Source: Bradyrhizobium manausense (lineage in GTDB: Bacteria; Pseudomonadota; Alphaproteobacteria; Rhizobiales; Xanthobacteraceae). Taken from it: a DNA stretch of 64,000 nt. Each line of letters begins with the position of its first letter. The first letter of the stretch is position 1. Location: NCBI RefSeq assembly GCF_018130615.1, contig NZ_JAFCKB010000028.1, forward strand, positions 20,078 through 84,077, in the 5' to 3' direction. The notes beneath the pieces were generated by a model. It did no database searches. It saw only the letters and a list, made by a program, of their open reading frames with translations, and had not been told where the DNA came from. The translations under genes and the position numbers were made by a program. Positions 32,035-40,423 of the stretch are shown piece after piece.

Positions 32035-33300
32035 ATGCCTGAGGGCCGCCACGTCGCCATCATCGGAGCCGGCGCGGTCGGCGTGATCAGTGCCATCGAG
32101 GCGCTGCGCGAGGGCCATGGCGTCACGCTGATCGACGCAGGTGTGCCCGGTGGCGAGCAGGCGGCGAGCTATGGCAATGCCGGCTGGCTCTCCTCGCATT
32201 CGGTGATCCCGCCGGCAGAACCTGGCGTCTGGAAGAAGGTGCCGGGCTATCTCCTGGACCCGCTCGGGCCGCTTGCGATCCGCTGGTCATACTTGCCGAA
32301 GGCGCTGCCCTGGCTGATCAAGTACCTGCTCTCGGGCTGGACCGCGGCGCGGGTCGAGAAGACCGCATTCGCACTGCGCGATCTCCTGAAGGATGCACCG
32401 CTGCTGCACCGGAAACTTGCGGAAGAAGCGGGCGTGCCCGAGCTGATCGAGCGCAACGGCGTGATGCATGTGTTCCCGTCGCGTGGAAATTTCGACAACG
32501 ACCTCGGCTGGCGCCTGCGCAGGAAGGTCGGCGTCGAATGGCTGGAGCTCAATGCCGACGAGATGCGTCAGCGCGAGCCGGACCTGGATCCGCGCTACAG
32601 CTTTGGCGTGGTGGTGGAGGAGGCCGGCCGCTGCCGCGATCCCGGCGCGTATGTCGCCGCGCTCGCCCAGCATGCGCTGGCGAGCGGTGCGAAGCTCGTC
32701 CATGCCCGGGCGACCGGCCTCAAGCTGAACGGCAACAAGCTCGTTGCCGTTCTTACCGAGACCGGCGAAATTGCGTGCGACGCTGCGGTGGTCGCTGCCG
32801 GCGCGCATTCCAAGCGGCTGACCGCGTCCGTTGGCGATCCGCTGCCGCTGGAGACCGAGCGCGGCTATCACGTCATGATCGAGAACCCGGAGACCGGCCC
32901 GCGCAGCTCGATGATGGCATCGGACGCCAAGATGGTGGTGAACTGGACCAACAAGGGCCTGCGCGCCGCCGGCACCGTCGAGATCGCCGGCCTGGAGGCC
33001 GCGCCGAACTGGAAGCGCGCCGAGATTCTGCGCGGCCATCTTCTCAGCATGTTCCCGAAATTGCCAAGGGATATTCCCCCCTCGCGCATCAAGACCTGGT
33101 TTGGTCATCGCCCGAGCATGCCCGATGGACGTCCCTGCATCGGCTACGCGCGCTGTTCGCGTGACATCGTCTATGCCTTTGGCCATGGCCATGTCGGCCT
33201 GGTCGGCTCCGCCCGCACCGGCCGTCTTGTCGCCCAGCTCTTGAGCGGCAAGCAGCCCGAAATTCCGCTCGCGCCGTTCGCGCCGACGCGCTTCCTCTAA
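32035..33300 (+). CDS. FAD-dependent D-amino-acid dehydrogenase-like protein (DadA family)
   Basis: A 421-residue DAO-family flavoprotein. The FAD strand is VAIIGAGAVGVISAIEAL, followed by PGGEQAASYGNAGWLS, the variant seen in DadA-like proteins. The C-terminal FGHRPSMPDGRPCIGYA and YAFGHGHVGLVGSARTGRLVA close the cofactor site. It should oxidise a D-amino acid or a related amine to the 2-oxo acid and pass electrons to the respiratory chain. It begins 3 bases after the thiamine-diphosphate enzyme, so oxo acid formation and decarboxylation are probably successive steps (inference). The substrate is not known. Confidence 0.87.
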   Translation: MPEGRHVAIIGAGAVGVISAIEALREGHGVTLIDAGVPGGEQAASYGNAGWLSSHSVIPPAEPGVWKKVPGYLLDPLGPLAIRWSYLPKALPWLIKYLLSGWTAARVEKTAFALRDLLKDAPLLHRKLAEEAGVPELIERNGVMHVFPSRGNFDNDLGWRLRRKVGVEWLELNADEMRQREPDLDPRYSFGVVVEEAGRCRDPGAYVAALAQHALASGAKLVHARATGLKLNGNKLVAVLTETGEIACDAAVVAAGAHSKRLTASVGDPLPLETERGYHVMIENPETGPRSSMMASDAKMVVNWTNKGLRAAGTVEIAGLEAAPNWKRAEILRGHLLSMFPKLPRDIPPSRIKTWFGHRPSMPDGRPCIGYARCSRDIVYAFGHGHVGLVGSARTGRLVAQLLSGKQPEIPLAPFAPTRFL

Positions 33301-33409
33301 AGGCGCGCCACGACCTATTTTTCCGGTTCGGTCTCCCGCCTCGTTTGCATTGCCATCGGCCCCGCCACCCCGGTATATGTTTGGGTGTGTTGGGGCATGA
33401 TTGCAGCTG

Positions 33410-34114
33410 ATGATGAGCAACGTGGAACTGGCTTCCGATAGTATCGTCGATCGCGTCTATGAGCAGCTCAAGGCGATGGCCGTGAGCTATGAGTTCAAGC
33501 CGGGCGAGCGGCTCAACGAAGGCGAGCTGGCGAAGCGCCTCGGTGTCAGCCGTACCCCGCTGCGCGAAGCTCTCAACCGCCTCAACACCGAAGGCTTCCT
33601 GCGCTTCATACCGGGCAAGGGCTTTTTCTGCCGCGAGCTCGATGCGCATGAGATCTTCGATCTCTACGAGCTGCGCAAGTCGATCGAGGTTGCCTCGGTC
33701 CGCCTCGCCATCAAGCGCGCCAAGGACGAGGACATCGACGCGCTGCTGAAGTTCCTTGAAGCGACCGGGCCGGATCCCGGCGATCGCTCCTCGGTGGAGC
33801 TGGTCGAGCTGGACGAGACTTTCCACGAGCGGCTGATGGGCATGTCGAACAATGCCGAGATGCTGCGTGTGCTGCGCAACGTCAACGCCCGCATCCGCTT
33901 CGTGCGCTGGATCGACATGGACAGCATCAATCGCTCCACTACGCAAGCCGAGCACCGCGCCGTGGTCGAAGGCTTGAAGGCGCGGGATGAGGAGGCTTGT
34001 ATCTCGGTGCTGGAGAAGCACATCGACCGCCGCTTGGACCGCATCACCTCCGCGATCAAGGAAGGCTACGCGCAGATCTACATGCCGGCCGCGGCGAGGT
34101 CTGCGGCGAATTGA
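33410..34114 (+). CDS. GntR-family transcriptional regulator (FCD domain)
   Basis: A 234-residue GntR/FadR-type regulator: winged helix (about residues 10-72; FKPGERLNEGELAKRLGVSRTPLREALNRLNTEGFL, wing FIPGKGFFCRELDA) and an FCD domain with DETFHERLM and AEHRAVVEGL metal-site residues. It lies between the ThDP/flavoprotein pair and the two-subunit decarboxylase, on the same strand, so it may control both. The start is not certain: TTG 33401, ATG 33410 and ATG 33413 are in frame and none has a clear ribosome-binding site; ATG 33410 is used here. Confidence 0.88.
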   Translation: MMSNVELASDSIVDRVYEQLKAMAVSYEFKPGERLNEGELAKRLGVSRTPLREALNRLNTEGFLRFIPGKGFFCRELDAHEIFDLYELRKSIEVASVRLAIKRAKDEDIDALLKFLEATGPDPGDRSSVELVELDETFHERLMGMSNNAEMLRVLRNVNARIRFVRWIDMDSINRSTTQAEHRAVVEGLKARDEEACISVLEKHIDRRLDRITSAIKEGYAQIYMPAAARSAAN

Positions 34115-34248
34115 GTTCTCTTCACCTCGCCCCGCCGCTCGCGGCCAAGCCAGCTATACAATCCCTCGATATCTGATCGCGCCAGACGGTCAGGGCCTTC
34201 GCGCCCCAACTTCGCTAGCGTGCCGCTCGAATGTCACGGAGACACGCG

Positions 34249-34791
34249 GTGCCCAGCCCCAAGCCGAATCTCGAAACGCGCGCCAGCGATGACTGGCCGT
34301 CCGAGCTCTATCGCATCCTGAAAGCCGCCGAGGTCAGGCAGATGTCCTATGTGCCGGATGCCGGCCATAGCCAGCTGATCCGCATGTTCTCCGCTGACCG
34401 CGACGTCATCACGAATGTGCTGACGACGGAGGAGGAGGGCATCGCCATCGCGGCGGGCGCTTGGCTCGGCGGCCAGCGCAGCGTGCTGCTGATGCAGTCG
34501 AGCGGGGTCGGTAATTGCATCAACATGCTGTCGTTGTCGGCGATGGGCCGCTTTCCGCTCTTGATACTGGTGACGATGCGCGGCGAATGGGCCGAGTTCA
34601 ATCCCTGGCAGGTGCCGATGAGCCGGGCGACGCAGCCCTCGCTGGAGGCGATCGGCCTGAAGGTGATGCGTGCGGAGACGGCGGAGGATCTGGTCGAGAC
34701 GGCCGAAGCTGCAGCCTCGCTCGCCTACGAGTCCGATCAGCAGATCGCGGTCCTGATCGGGCAGCGCCTGATCGGCAAGAAGCAGTGGTGA
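34249..34791 (+). CDS. ThDP decarboxylase alpha subunit (sulfopyruvate/phosphonopyruvate decarboxylase type)
   Basis: A 180-residue protein equal to only the pyrimidine-binding domain of a ThDP enzyme. The activating Glu lies in TTEEEGIAIAAGAWLGG, followed by LLMQSSGVGNCINMLS and PLLILVTMRGEWAEFNPWQ, a pattern of ComD / phosphonopyruvate decarboxylase N-terminal domains. It should assemble with the next gene's product, which holds the other domain. GTG 34249 has CGGAGA six bases upstream; ATG 34231 is also in frame without such a site. Likely substrates of this class are sulfopyruvate or 3-phosphonopyruvate; nothing in the window proves which. Confidence 0.82.
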   Translation: MPSPKPNLETRASDDWPSELYRILKAAEVRQMSYVPDAGHSQLIRMFSADRDVITNVLTTEEEGIAIAAGAWLGGQRSVLLMQSSGVGNCINMLSLSAMGRFPLLILVTMRGEWAEFNPWQVPMSRATQPSLEAIGLKVMRAETAEDLVETAEAAASLAYESDQQIAVLIGQRLIGKKQW

Positions 34792-34796
34792 TATCG

Positions 34797-35387
34797 ATGT
34801 CCGTTCCCTCTCAACTCGATCGTCGCGCCGCCGTTGCGGCGCTCCTGAAGGACCGCAAGAACACCCTGGTCGTCTCTGGTCTGGGCTCGCCGACCTATGA
34901 TCTGCATGCGACCGGCGACCGCGACGACAATTTTTATCTCTGGGGCGCCATGGGCGGCGCTGCGCTGATCGGGCTGGGGCTCGCGCAGGCCCAGCCGGGC
35001 AAACGCGTTGTTGCCTTGACCGGCGATGGCGAGCAGCTGATGGGCCTCGGCGGCATCGCCACCATCGGCGTCGCGCGCCCGCGCAATCTCGACATCGTCG
35101 TGATCGACAACCAGCATTTTGGCGAAACCGGCATGCAGGCGAGCCACACCGGTCGCGGAGTCGATCTGACGGCAATCGCCACGGCTTGCGGCTTTGCCGC
35201 AACCGCGACGGTGCGGACGCTGGAGGAGGTACAGCGCCTCGCCGCGCAGCTTGCCGAGCCGGCCGATGGTCCGCGGCTTTTTGTCATCAAGGTCAGGGCA
35301 GAAAACCCGCCGCGTTCGCTGCCCTCGCGCGATGCCGTCTTTATCAAGAACCAGTTCCGTGCTCATCTCGGCTTTGCGGCGGCCTAG
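34797..35387 (+). CDS. ThDP decarboxylase beta subunit (sulfopyruvate/phosphonopyruvate decarboxylase type)
   Basis: A 196-residue protein corresponding to the pyrophosphate-binding domain: LYLWGAMG-like FYLWGAMGGAALIGLGLA, the metal motif LTGDGEQLMGLGGIATIG, then VVIDNQHFGETGMQASHT. The last segment is characteristic of ComE / phosphonopyruvate decarboxylases. It starts 5 bases after the alpha subunit ends, so both are made together. The pair resembles sulfopyruvate decarboxylase of coenzyme M or taurine/cysteate-type metabolism; no sulfite-releasing or phosphonatase gene is found nearby, so the substrate stays open. Confidence 0.83.
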   Translation: MSVPSQLDRRAAVAALLKDRKNTLVVSGLGSPTYDLHATGDRDDNFYLWGAMGGAALIGLGLAQAQPGKRVVALTGDGEQLMGLGGIATIGVARPRNLDIVVIDNQHFGETGMQASHTGRGVDLTAIATACGFAATATVRTLEEVQRLAAQLAEPADGPRLFVIKVRAENPPRSLPSRDAVFIKNQFRAHLGFAAA

Positions 35388-35444
35388 CCCCCGGTCCTGA
35401 TCCGGCGTAGGCCTGCCCCAAGCAGCTATCCTGGAGTGAGACCC

Positions 35445-36227
35445 ATGAAACTATCCGGCAAGGTCGCCGCCATCACCGGCGCGGCACGCGGCATCGGCAA
35501 GGCCTGCGCAAAGAGATTCCTCGATGACGGCGTCAAGGTCGTCATCTCGGATGTCGATGCCGAGGGCCTTGCTGCGACGGCAGCCGAGCTCGGCCGGCCG
35601 GATGCTCTGCGCACCGTCGTCGGCAATGTCGCCAAGCGCCCCGATGTACACCAGCTCGTTGCCACCGCCGCGAAGGAATTCGGCCGGCTCGACATCATGG
35701 TCAACAATGCCGGCGTCGCCCGCAACCGGGACTTACTTGAGATCTCCGAAGAAGAGTTCGACGAGATCATCGGCATCAATCTGAAGGGCGCGTTCTTCGG
35801 CGTGCAGGCCGCGGCCAAGCAGATGATCGCGCAAGGGAGCGGCGGCGGGGTCATCATCAATATGTCTTCGGTGAACGCGCTGCTCGCGATCCCGGCGCTT
35901 GCGACCTACGCGATGTCCAAGGGTGGCATGAAGCAGCTCACCTCGGTCGCGGCCGTCGCACTCGCTCCGCACAACATCCGCGTTGTCGCGGTGGGGCCTG
36001 GCACAATCCTGACCGACATGGTGGCGTCGTCGATCTACACCTCCGAGGATGCCCGCAAGACCGTGATGTCGCGCACGCCCGCCGGCCGCGGCGGTGAGCC
36101 GAGCGAGGTGGCCTCTGTAGTCGCGTTCCTTGCGAGCGACGATGCGTCCTACATCACCGGACAGACGATCTATCCGGATGGCGGAAGGCTGGTCCTGAAC
36201 TACACGGTGCCGGTGAAGGACAAGTAG
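35445..36227 (+). CDS. Short-chain dehydrogenase/reductase (classical SDR)
   Basis: A 260-residue NAD(P)-dependent oxidoreductase. Cofactor motif TGAARGIG (residues about 12-19), NNAG motif VNNAGVARN, the Ser of MSSVNALLAIPALATYAMSKG with the YxxxK catalytic pair (Tyr-Ala-Met-Ser-Lys), and the C-terminal ITGQTIYPDGG typical of FabG-like enzymes. The Asp after the second strand (ISDVDAEG) favours NAD. It could reduce the aldehyde produced by the upstream decarboxylase to an alcohol, or oxidise a hydroxyl compound feeding the pathway (inference). ATG 35445 has GGAG nearby. It is the last gene of the rightward operon. Confidence 0.9.
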   Translation: MKLSGKVAAITGAARGIGKACAKRFLDDGVKVVISDVDAEGLAATAAELGRPDALRTVVGNVAKRPDVHQLVATAAKEFGRLDIMVNNAGVARNRDLLEISEEEFDEIIGINLKGAFFGVQAAAKQMIAQGSGGGVIINMSSVNALLAIPALATYAMSKGGMKQLTSVAAVALAPHNIRVVAVGPGTILTDMVASSIYTSEDARKTVMSRTPAGRGGEPSEVASVVAFLASDDASYITGQTIYPDGGRLVLNYTVPVKDK

Positions 36228-36232
36228 GGGGC

Positions 36233-36303
36233 GGCTCCATTCTCGGTGTCATCGCCCGGCTTGACCGGGCGATCCGGTACGCCGAGACAACAGTGATGGA
36301 GCC
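36233..36303. repeat. Cruciform intergenic repeat, family D
   Basis: Nested perfect inverted repeats: GGCTCCAT (36233-36240) / ATGGAGCC (36296-36303), TCTCGG (36241-36246) / CCGAGA (36282-36287), and a central hairpin ATCGCCCGG-cttga-CCGGGCGAT (36251-36273). It lies 5 bases after the SDR stop and may work as its terminator. The central CATCGCCCGGCTTGACCGGG core is, from memory, common in Bradyrhizobium. Confidence 0.78.
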
Positions 36304-36350
36304 GATCGGCTGCGGCGTACTGGATGCCCCTTCGGTTCACGATGCAAGTG

Positions 36351-36370
36351 CAACACCTGCTAAGGTGTTG
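36351..36370. terminator. Hairpin between convergent SDR and IclR genes
   Basis: CAACACCT-gcta-AGGTGTTG is a perfect 8-bp stem with a 4-base loop, followed by TTGTG on the plus strand. It lies 23 bases beyond the IclR stop as seen from the minus strand. There is no strong T-run in either direction, so termination is plausible but not certain. Confidence 0.45.
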
Positions 36371-36393
36371 TTGTGAGGCGGGCAGTTTGCCCC

Positions 36394-37188
36394 TCACTCC
36401 GCCGCGATCGTCATCCCATAACCCAACCGCTTCGAGATCCCGCCCGCGCAGTCGCGTAAGGCGTGAGCGATGGGACTTTCCCAACGCGCATCAAATGTGC
36501 CCTCCGGTCCCATCGCAGTGATGACCAACGCGACATGGCCGGCATGGTCGAACACCGGCGCCGAGAATGCATTGACGCCGGGCAGGGGATCGCCAAGCGC
36601 GCGGGCGAGGCCGTGCTTGCGGACCTCAGCCAGCATCTCGGCGACCTTCGCGCCCTTCACCGCGCGCTTGGGATTGTAGCCGACACCCTGGCGATCGAGC
36701 CCGCTTTCGAGCGCCGCGTTGATCGTCTTCTCCGGCAGGAACGCCGCGAAGGCGCGCCCCGTGGCGGTCTCCAGCAGCGCCATCACCGAGCCGGCGCGCA
36801 TCACGATGTGCACGGGCTGGCCGGGTTCTTCGAGTTGCACCACGGTCGGCCCATGGGTGCCCCAGACCGCGAGCGAGACGGCGTGCCCGACCTGGCTCGC
36901 GAGCGCGGCGATCTTCGGCTGCGCGATGCGGACGCCGGAGAGACGACGCAGGCTGATCAGGCCGAGCTCCAGCGCCAGCGCGCCGATCTCGTAGCGGCCG
37001 GTGGTCTCGTCCTGCTCGATCAGCCCGATGCGGGAGAAGCTGGCGAGATAAGGATGCGCCTTGGCCGGCGTCATGCCGGCCTCGCGGGCGAGATCGCGCA
37101 GCATCATCGGCTCGCCGCTTCTGGCGAGCGCGCGGAGCAGTTCTCCGCCGACCTCGATCGACTGGATGCCGCGGCTCTCTCTCTTCAT
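36394..37188 (-). CDS. IclR-family transcriptional regulator
   Basis: A 264-residue IclR protein: N-terminal helix-turn-helix (SIEVGGELLRALARSGEPMMLRDLAREAGMTPAKAHPYLASF) and a C-terminal effector domain (VAVSLAVWG-type strand VGHAVSLAVWGTHGPTVVQL, VMALLETATGRAFAAFLP, VNAFSAPVFDHAGHVALVITAMG). IclR proteins act as dimers of dimers and sense small acids. It is the last gene of a leftward operon with a flavoprotein and a LivK-type binding protein, so it probably controls that operon from the divergent promoter near 40.2 kb. Confidence 0.92.
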   Translation of the reverse strand: MKRESRGIQSIEVGGELLRALARSGEPMMLRDLAREAGMTPAKAHPYLASFSRIGLIEQDETTGRYEIGALALELGLISLRRLSGVRIAQPKIAALASQVGHAVSLAVWGTHGPTVVQLEEPGQPVHIVMRAGSVMALLETATGRAFAAFLPEKTINAALESGLDRQGVGYNPKRAVKGAKVAEMLAEVRKHGLARALGDPLPGVNAFSAPVFDHAGHVALVITAMGPEGTFDARWESPIAHALRDCAGGISKRLGYGMTIAAE

Positions 37189-37208
37189 GCGCCTCCGATG
37201 CGCCTGGC

Positions 37209-38942
37209 TTACGCCGCGTTGCGCTTGGCGGCGCTGTCGGCGAGATGACGCCCGGCAATGTAGCCGAAGGTCAGCGCCGGCCCAAGCGTGATGCCGGCAC
37301 CGGGATAATTGCCGCCCATGATGCTCGCCATGTCGTTGCCGGCGGCATAAAGCCCCGGAATCACCCGGCCCTCGGCGTCGAGCGCCCGCGCATTCTCGTC
37401 GGTGACGATGCCGGCATAGGTGCCGAGATCGCCGATCACCATCTTGATGGCGTAGAACGGACCGTTCTCAATCGGCGCGATGCAGGGGTTGGGGCCGTGC
37501 ATGGCGTCGCCCTGGTAGCGGTTATAGGCCTTCGAGCCCTTGCCGAAGGCGGCGTCGTGACCCTGCGGCGCGGTCGCATTGAATTGCCTGACCGTCTCGG
37601 TGAACGCCTTTTCATCGATACCGGCCTTCGCCGCCAGCGCCACCAGCGTGTCGCCGCGCATGAGATAGCCGGTGTTGAGGTGGTGACCTGTTGGCATCGG
37701 GAAGGGCGGCACGCAGCCGAGGCCGTATTTGCGCAGCGTTGGGTGATCGCAGACCAGATAGGCCGCGATCTCTTCGCCCGGCTTTGCGGCCTTGATCATG
37801 GCCTGGACGAAGTCATGATAGGAATTGCCTTCGTTGGCGAAGCGCTTGCCGTCGCGCATTACCGCGATCACGCCGGGCTTGGCGCGGTCGATGAAGTGCG
37901 GCATCACGCCTTTGGAGCCGTCCTTGCGCGTCGTCAGCGACACCGGCACCCAGGCGGCCGCATTCGGCAGGCGATCCTCGATATGTCCGCCGGCGCTTTC
38001 GGCAAGGCGCAGGCCGTCGCCGGTATTGCCGGTCGGTCCCGGTGAAAAATGCTCGTTGCCGGTGGGCGCATGCGGAAACATCTTCTTGCGCCGCTCGACG
38101 TCGTGCGGAAAGCCGCCGCAAGCGAGCACGACGCCCTGTCGCGCGCGGACGCGCACGTCGCGGCCCTCGCGCGAGACGATCGCGCCGGTGACATTGCCGT
38201 TCTCGACCGTCAGCTCGCGCACCGGCGAGGACAACCACATCGGGATCTTCAGATCCTGCGCGGACTTTGCGAGGCGCCCGGCGAGCGCATTGCCGTTGGT
38301 CAGGGTCATGCCGCGGCCATGGCGCAGGACGTCCATCAGGTGGCGGGACAGGCGTTTTGCGACATAGACCGCCGAGGTCAACGATTTCGTCGCACGCATG
38401 AAGTGGACGATGTCCTTGCCGGAGCCGAGCATCATGCCGAACACGGTGAGCTCGGGCAGCGGCATGCTCAACGCCTTGATTTGGTCGCCAAGCTCGCGGC
38501 CGTCGAACGGGCGCGTCACCATGGAGCGGCCGCCCTGCGCCCCGCCGGGCGCTTCGGCATGATAGTCCGGAAACACCAGCGGCATGTCGAAGCGCAGCGC
38601 GGTTTTGGTGGTGAAGAAATCAACCGCCTCGGGGCCGGCACCCAAGAACGCATCGACGCGCGCCGCGTCAAAATTGTTGCCGGCCTCGTGGCGTAAATAC
38701 GTGCGGGCCTGCTCCGGTGTCTCTTCGATGCCGTAGGCTTTCGCCAGCGACGTGCCGGGAATCCACAGCCAGCCCCCGGAGCGGGCGGTGGTCCCGCCGA
38801 AGCGCGGCTCCTTCTCGACGATCAGCACCTCGAGACCGCGATAGCGTGCGGTGATCGCCGCCGACATGCCGGAGCAGCCCGATCCGGCCACGAGCACGTC
38901 GCACTCGTACGTTTCGCTTGCGTTGTGCTCGTTGCCGGTCAT
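37209..38942 (-). CDS. FAD-dependent oxidoreductase of the fumarate reductase / 3-ketosteroid dehydrogenase family
   Basis: A 577-residue flavoprotein. The FAD site is CDVLVAGSGCSGMSAAITARYRG, followed by FGGTTARSGGWLWIPG. The segment GVVLACGGFPHDVERRKKMFP and a C-terminal GLYAAGNDMASIMGGNYPGAGITLGPALTFGYIAGRHLA are typical of the FAD_binding_2 family. Members include fumarate reductases, KstD (steroid 1-dehydrogenase) and tricarballylate dehydrogenase. There is no signal peptide or heme motif, which argues against periplasmic flavocytochromes. It lies 8 bases downstream of the LivK-type gene and 20 bases upstream of IclR, so the three form one operon; desaturation of an imported acid is a reasonable guess. 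Confidence 0.88.
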   Translation of the reverse strand: MTGNEHNASETYECDVLVAGSGCSGMSAAITARYRGLEVLIVEKEPRFGGTTARSGGWLWIPGTSLAKAYGIEETPEQARTYLRHEAGNNFDAARVDAFLGAGPEAVDFFTTKTALRFDMPLVFPDYHAEAPGGAQGGRSMVTRPFDGRELGDQIKALSMPLPELTVFGMMLGSGKDIVHFMRATKSLTSAVYVAKRLSRHLMDVLRHGRGMTLTNGNALAGRLAKSAQDLKIPMWLSSPVRELTVENGNVTGAIVSREGRDVRVRARQGVVLACGGFPHDVERRKKMFPHAPTGNEHFSPGPTGNTGDGLRLAESAGGHIEDRLPNAAAWVPVSLTTRKDGSKGVMPHFIDRAKPGVIAVMRDGKRFANEGNSYHDFVQAMIKAAKPGEEIAAYLVCDHPTLRKYGLGCVPPFPMPTGHHLNTGYLMRGDTLVALAAKAGIDEKAFTETVRQFNATAPQGHDAAFGKGSKAYNRYQGDAMHGPNPCIAPIENGPFYAIKMVIGDLGTYAGIVTDENARALDAEGRVIPGLYAAGNDMASIMGGNYPGAGITLGPALTFGYIAGRHLADSAAKRNAA

Positions 38943-38950
38943 GTCTCACC

Positions 38951-40165
38951 TCACTTCTTCAGCAGCGGACATTTGGATTCGGAGACAGGACGGAAGGCGT
39001 CCTCGCCCTTCACGGTCTTGACGATCTCCAGATAATCCCAGGGCTCCCTGGACTGCTCGGGCGACTTCACCTTGGCCAGATACATATCGCGGATCACGCG
39101 CCCGTCTTCGCGCAACTTGCCGCCGTGAACGAAGGTATCCTCGATCGGCAGCTCGCGCATCTTGGCCATCACCTTGGCCGGATCGTCGGTGCCGGCGGCC
39201 TTGATGCCCTTGAGGTAATGCAGAACCGAGCCGTAGACGCCGGTGTGGATCATGGTCGGCATCACATTGGTGCGGGCCAAGAACTTCTTGGACCAGGCGC
39301 GCGTCGCCTCATCCATGTTCCAGTACGACGCCGTGGTCATATAGGTGCCCTGCGCGGACTTCAGGCCGATCGCATGCACGTCGGTGTCGAACATCAGGAG
39401 GCCGACGAGCTTCTGGCCGCCCTGGACGAGGCCGAACTCGCCGGACTGCTTGATGGCGTTGTCGGTATCCTGGCCGGCATTGGCGAAGGCGACGACGTCG
39501 GCTTTCGAGCTCTGTGCCTGCAGCGCGAAGGAGGAGAAGTCGGCGGTGTTGGTCGGATGCTTGACGCCGCCGAGCACCTTGCCGCCCATCTCGTTGATGA
39601 AGCGGGTGGCGTCCTTCTCGAGCTGCTGGCCGAAGGCGTAGTCCGCGGTGATGAAGTACCAGGACTTTCCGCCTTCCTTGATCACGGCGGACGCCGTCAC
39701 CTTCGAAAGTGCGTAGGTGTCGTAGGTGAAGTGCACGGTGTTCGGGCTGCACAGCTCGTCGGTCAGCGAGCTCGCGCCGGGCCCGGAAAGCAGGGCGATC
39801 TTGTTGCGCTCGCGCACCATGTTGTGCACGGCGATCGCGATGCCGGAATTGGGGATATCGACGACGGCGTCGACCTTGCCGTTGTCGAACCAACCGCGCA
39901 CGATCTGCACGCCGACGTCGGTCTTCATCTGGTGGTCGGCGCTGATGATCTCGATGGGCTTGCCGAGCACGGTCGGTCCGAACTCCTCCACCGCCATCTT
40001 GGCGGCCTCGACCGAGCCCGGTCCAGAGTTGTCGCGGCCCCAGCTCGACAGGTCCGTCAGCACGCCGATCCGCACTGCATCGTCGGAGACTTGCGCGCTC
40101 GCGACTGTGGTTATGGCAGCCGAAGTCATCGCCGCGAGCATGGCGCAGGCCAAAAGCCCTCTCAT
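38951..40165 (-). CDS. Branched-chain-amino-acid-type ABC substrate-binding protein (LivK family)
   Basis: A 404-residue periplasmic binding protein with a Sec signal (LLACAMLAAMTSAAITTVASAQ). The mature start VRIGVLTDLSSWGRDNSGPGSVEAAKMAVEEFG and the middle GKSWYFITADYAFGQQLEKDA match the Peripla_BP_6 group that serves HAAT importers for amino acids, aromatic acids, amides and lignin-derived compounds. No LivHMGF permease or ATPase genes are near, so it must use a permease encoded elsewhere or act as a sensor. It is the first gene of the leftward operon and is divergent from an MHS transporter. Confidence 0.9.
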   Translation of the reverse strand: MRGLLACAMLAAMTSAAITTVASAQVSDDAVRIGVLTDLSSWGRDNSGPGSVEAAKMAVEEFGPTVLGKPIEIISADHQMKTDVGVQIVRGWFDNGKVDAVVDIPNSGIAIAVHNMVRERNKIALLSGPGASSLTDELCSPNTVHFTYDTYALSKVTASAVIKEGGKSWYFITADYAFGQQLEKDATRFINEMGGKVLGGVKHPTNTADFSSFALQAQSSKADVVAFANAGQDTDNAIKQSGEFGLVQGGQKLVGLLMFDTDVHAIGLKSAQGTYMTTASYWNMDEATRAWSKKFLARTNVMPTMIHTGVYGSVLHYLKGIKAAGTDDPAKVMAKMRELPIEDTFVHGGKLREDGRVIRDMYLAKVKSPEQSREPWDYLEIVKTVKGEDAFRPVSESKCPLLKK

Positions 40166-40220
40166 CGTCGTTCCCTCTCTTTTTTGGACCGCTTGGCGCG
40201 GCCGGCTATTCTGGCGATAA

Positions 40221-40256
40221 ATCAGATATTAGCGAATGAATTTGTCAATGGCGAAT
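40221..40256 (-). promoter_or_regulatory. Possible promoter/operator of the LivK-flavoprotein-IclR operon
   Basis: Read on the minus strand, TTGACA (40248-40243) is a perfect -35 hexamer. AT-rich TATCTGATTTAT follows as a weak -10 area. Two ATTCGC copies flank the -35 box as a direct repeat. The region lies about 60-80 bases before the start of the LivK-type gene. Hexamer match and position are seen; regulator binding is inference. Confidence 0.35.
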
Positions 40257-40280
40257 AGGGGGCCGACCGCGTACCCCGCT

Positions 40281-40306
40281 GTCGTCCTGGGTTTCGCCAG
40301 GACGAC
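40281..40306. repeat. Inverted-repeat element, family C, minimal form
   Basis: GTCGTCCTGG (40281-40290) and CCAGGACGAC (40297-40306) form a 10-bp stem around a 6-base loop. The arms are the same sequence as the ends of the element at 19798-19918, with nearly all the interior missing, so it looks like a deletion derivative of that family. Confidence 0.75.
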
Positions 40307-40423
40307 GATGAGGCGGCAGTGGTGCGAAAATCTCGCATTGTGATCTTGGTGAGAGGCGATGCCTCCGCAGGTTGCAAGTCTGATCCCGATTATCCATGAT
40401 GCCCACCGGAATCTTGGGGCGGC

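Noticed and set aside
30136-32199. A 687-codon open frame on the minus strand
   Set aside because: It is antisense to the thiamine-diphosphate enzyme, with shadow-type composition and no ribosome-binding site.
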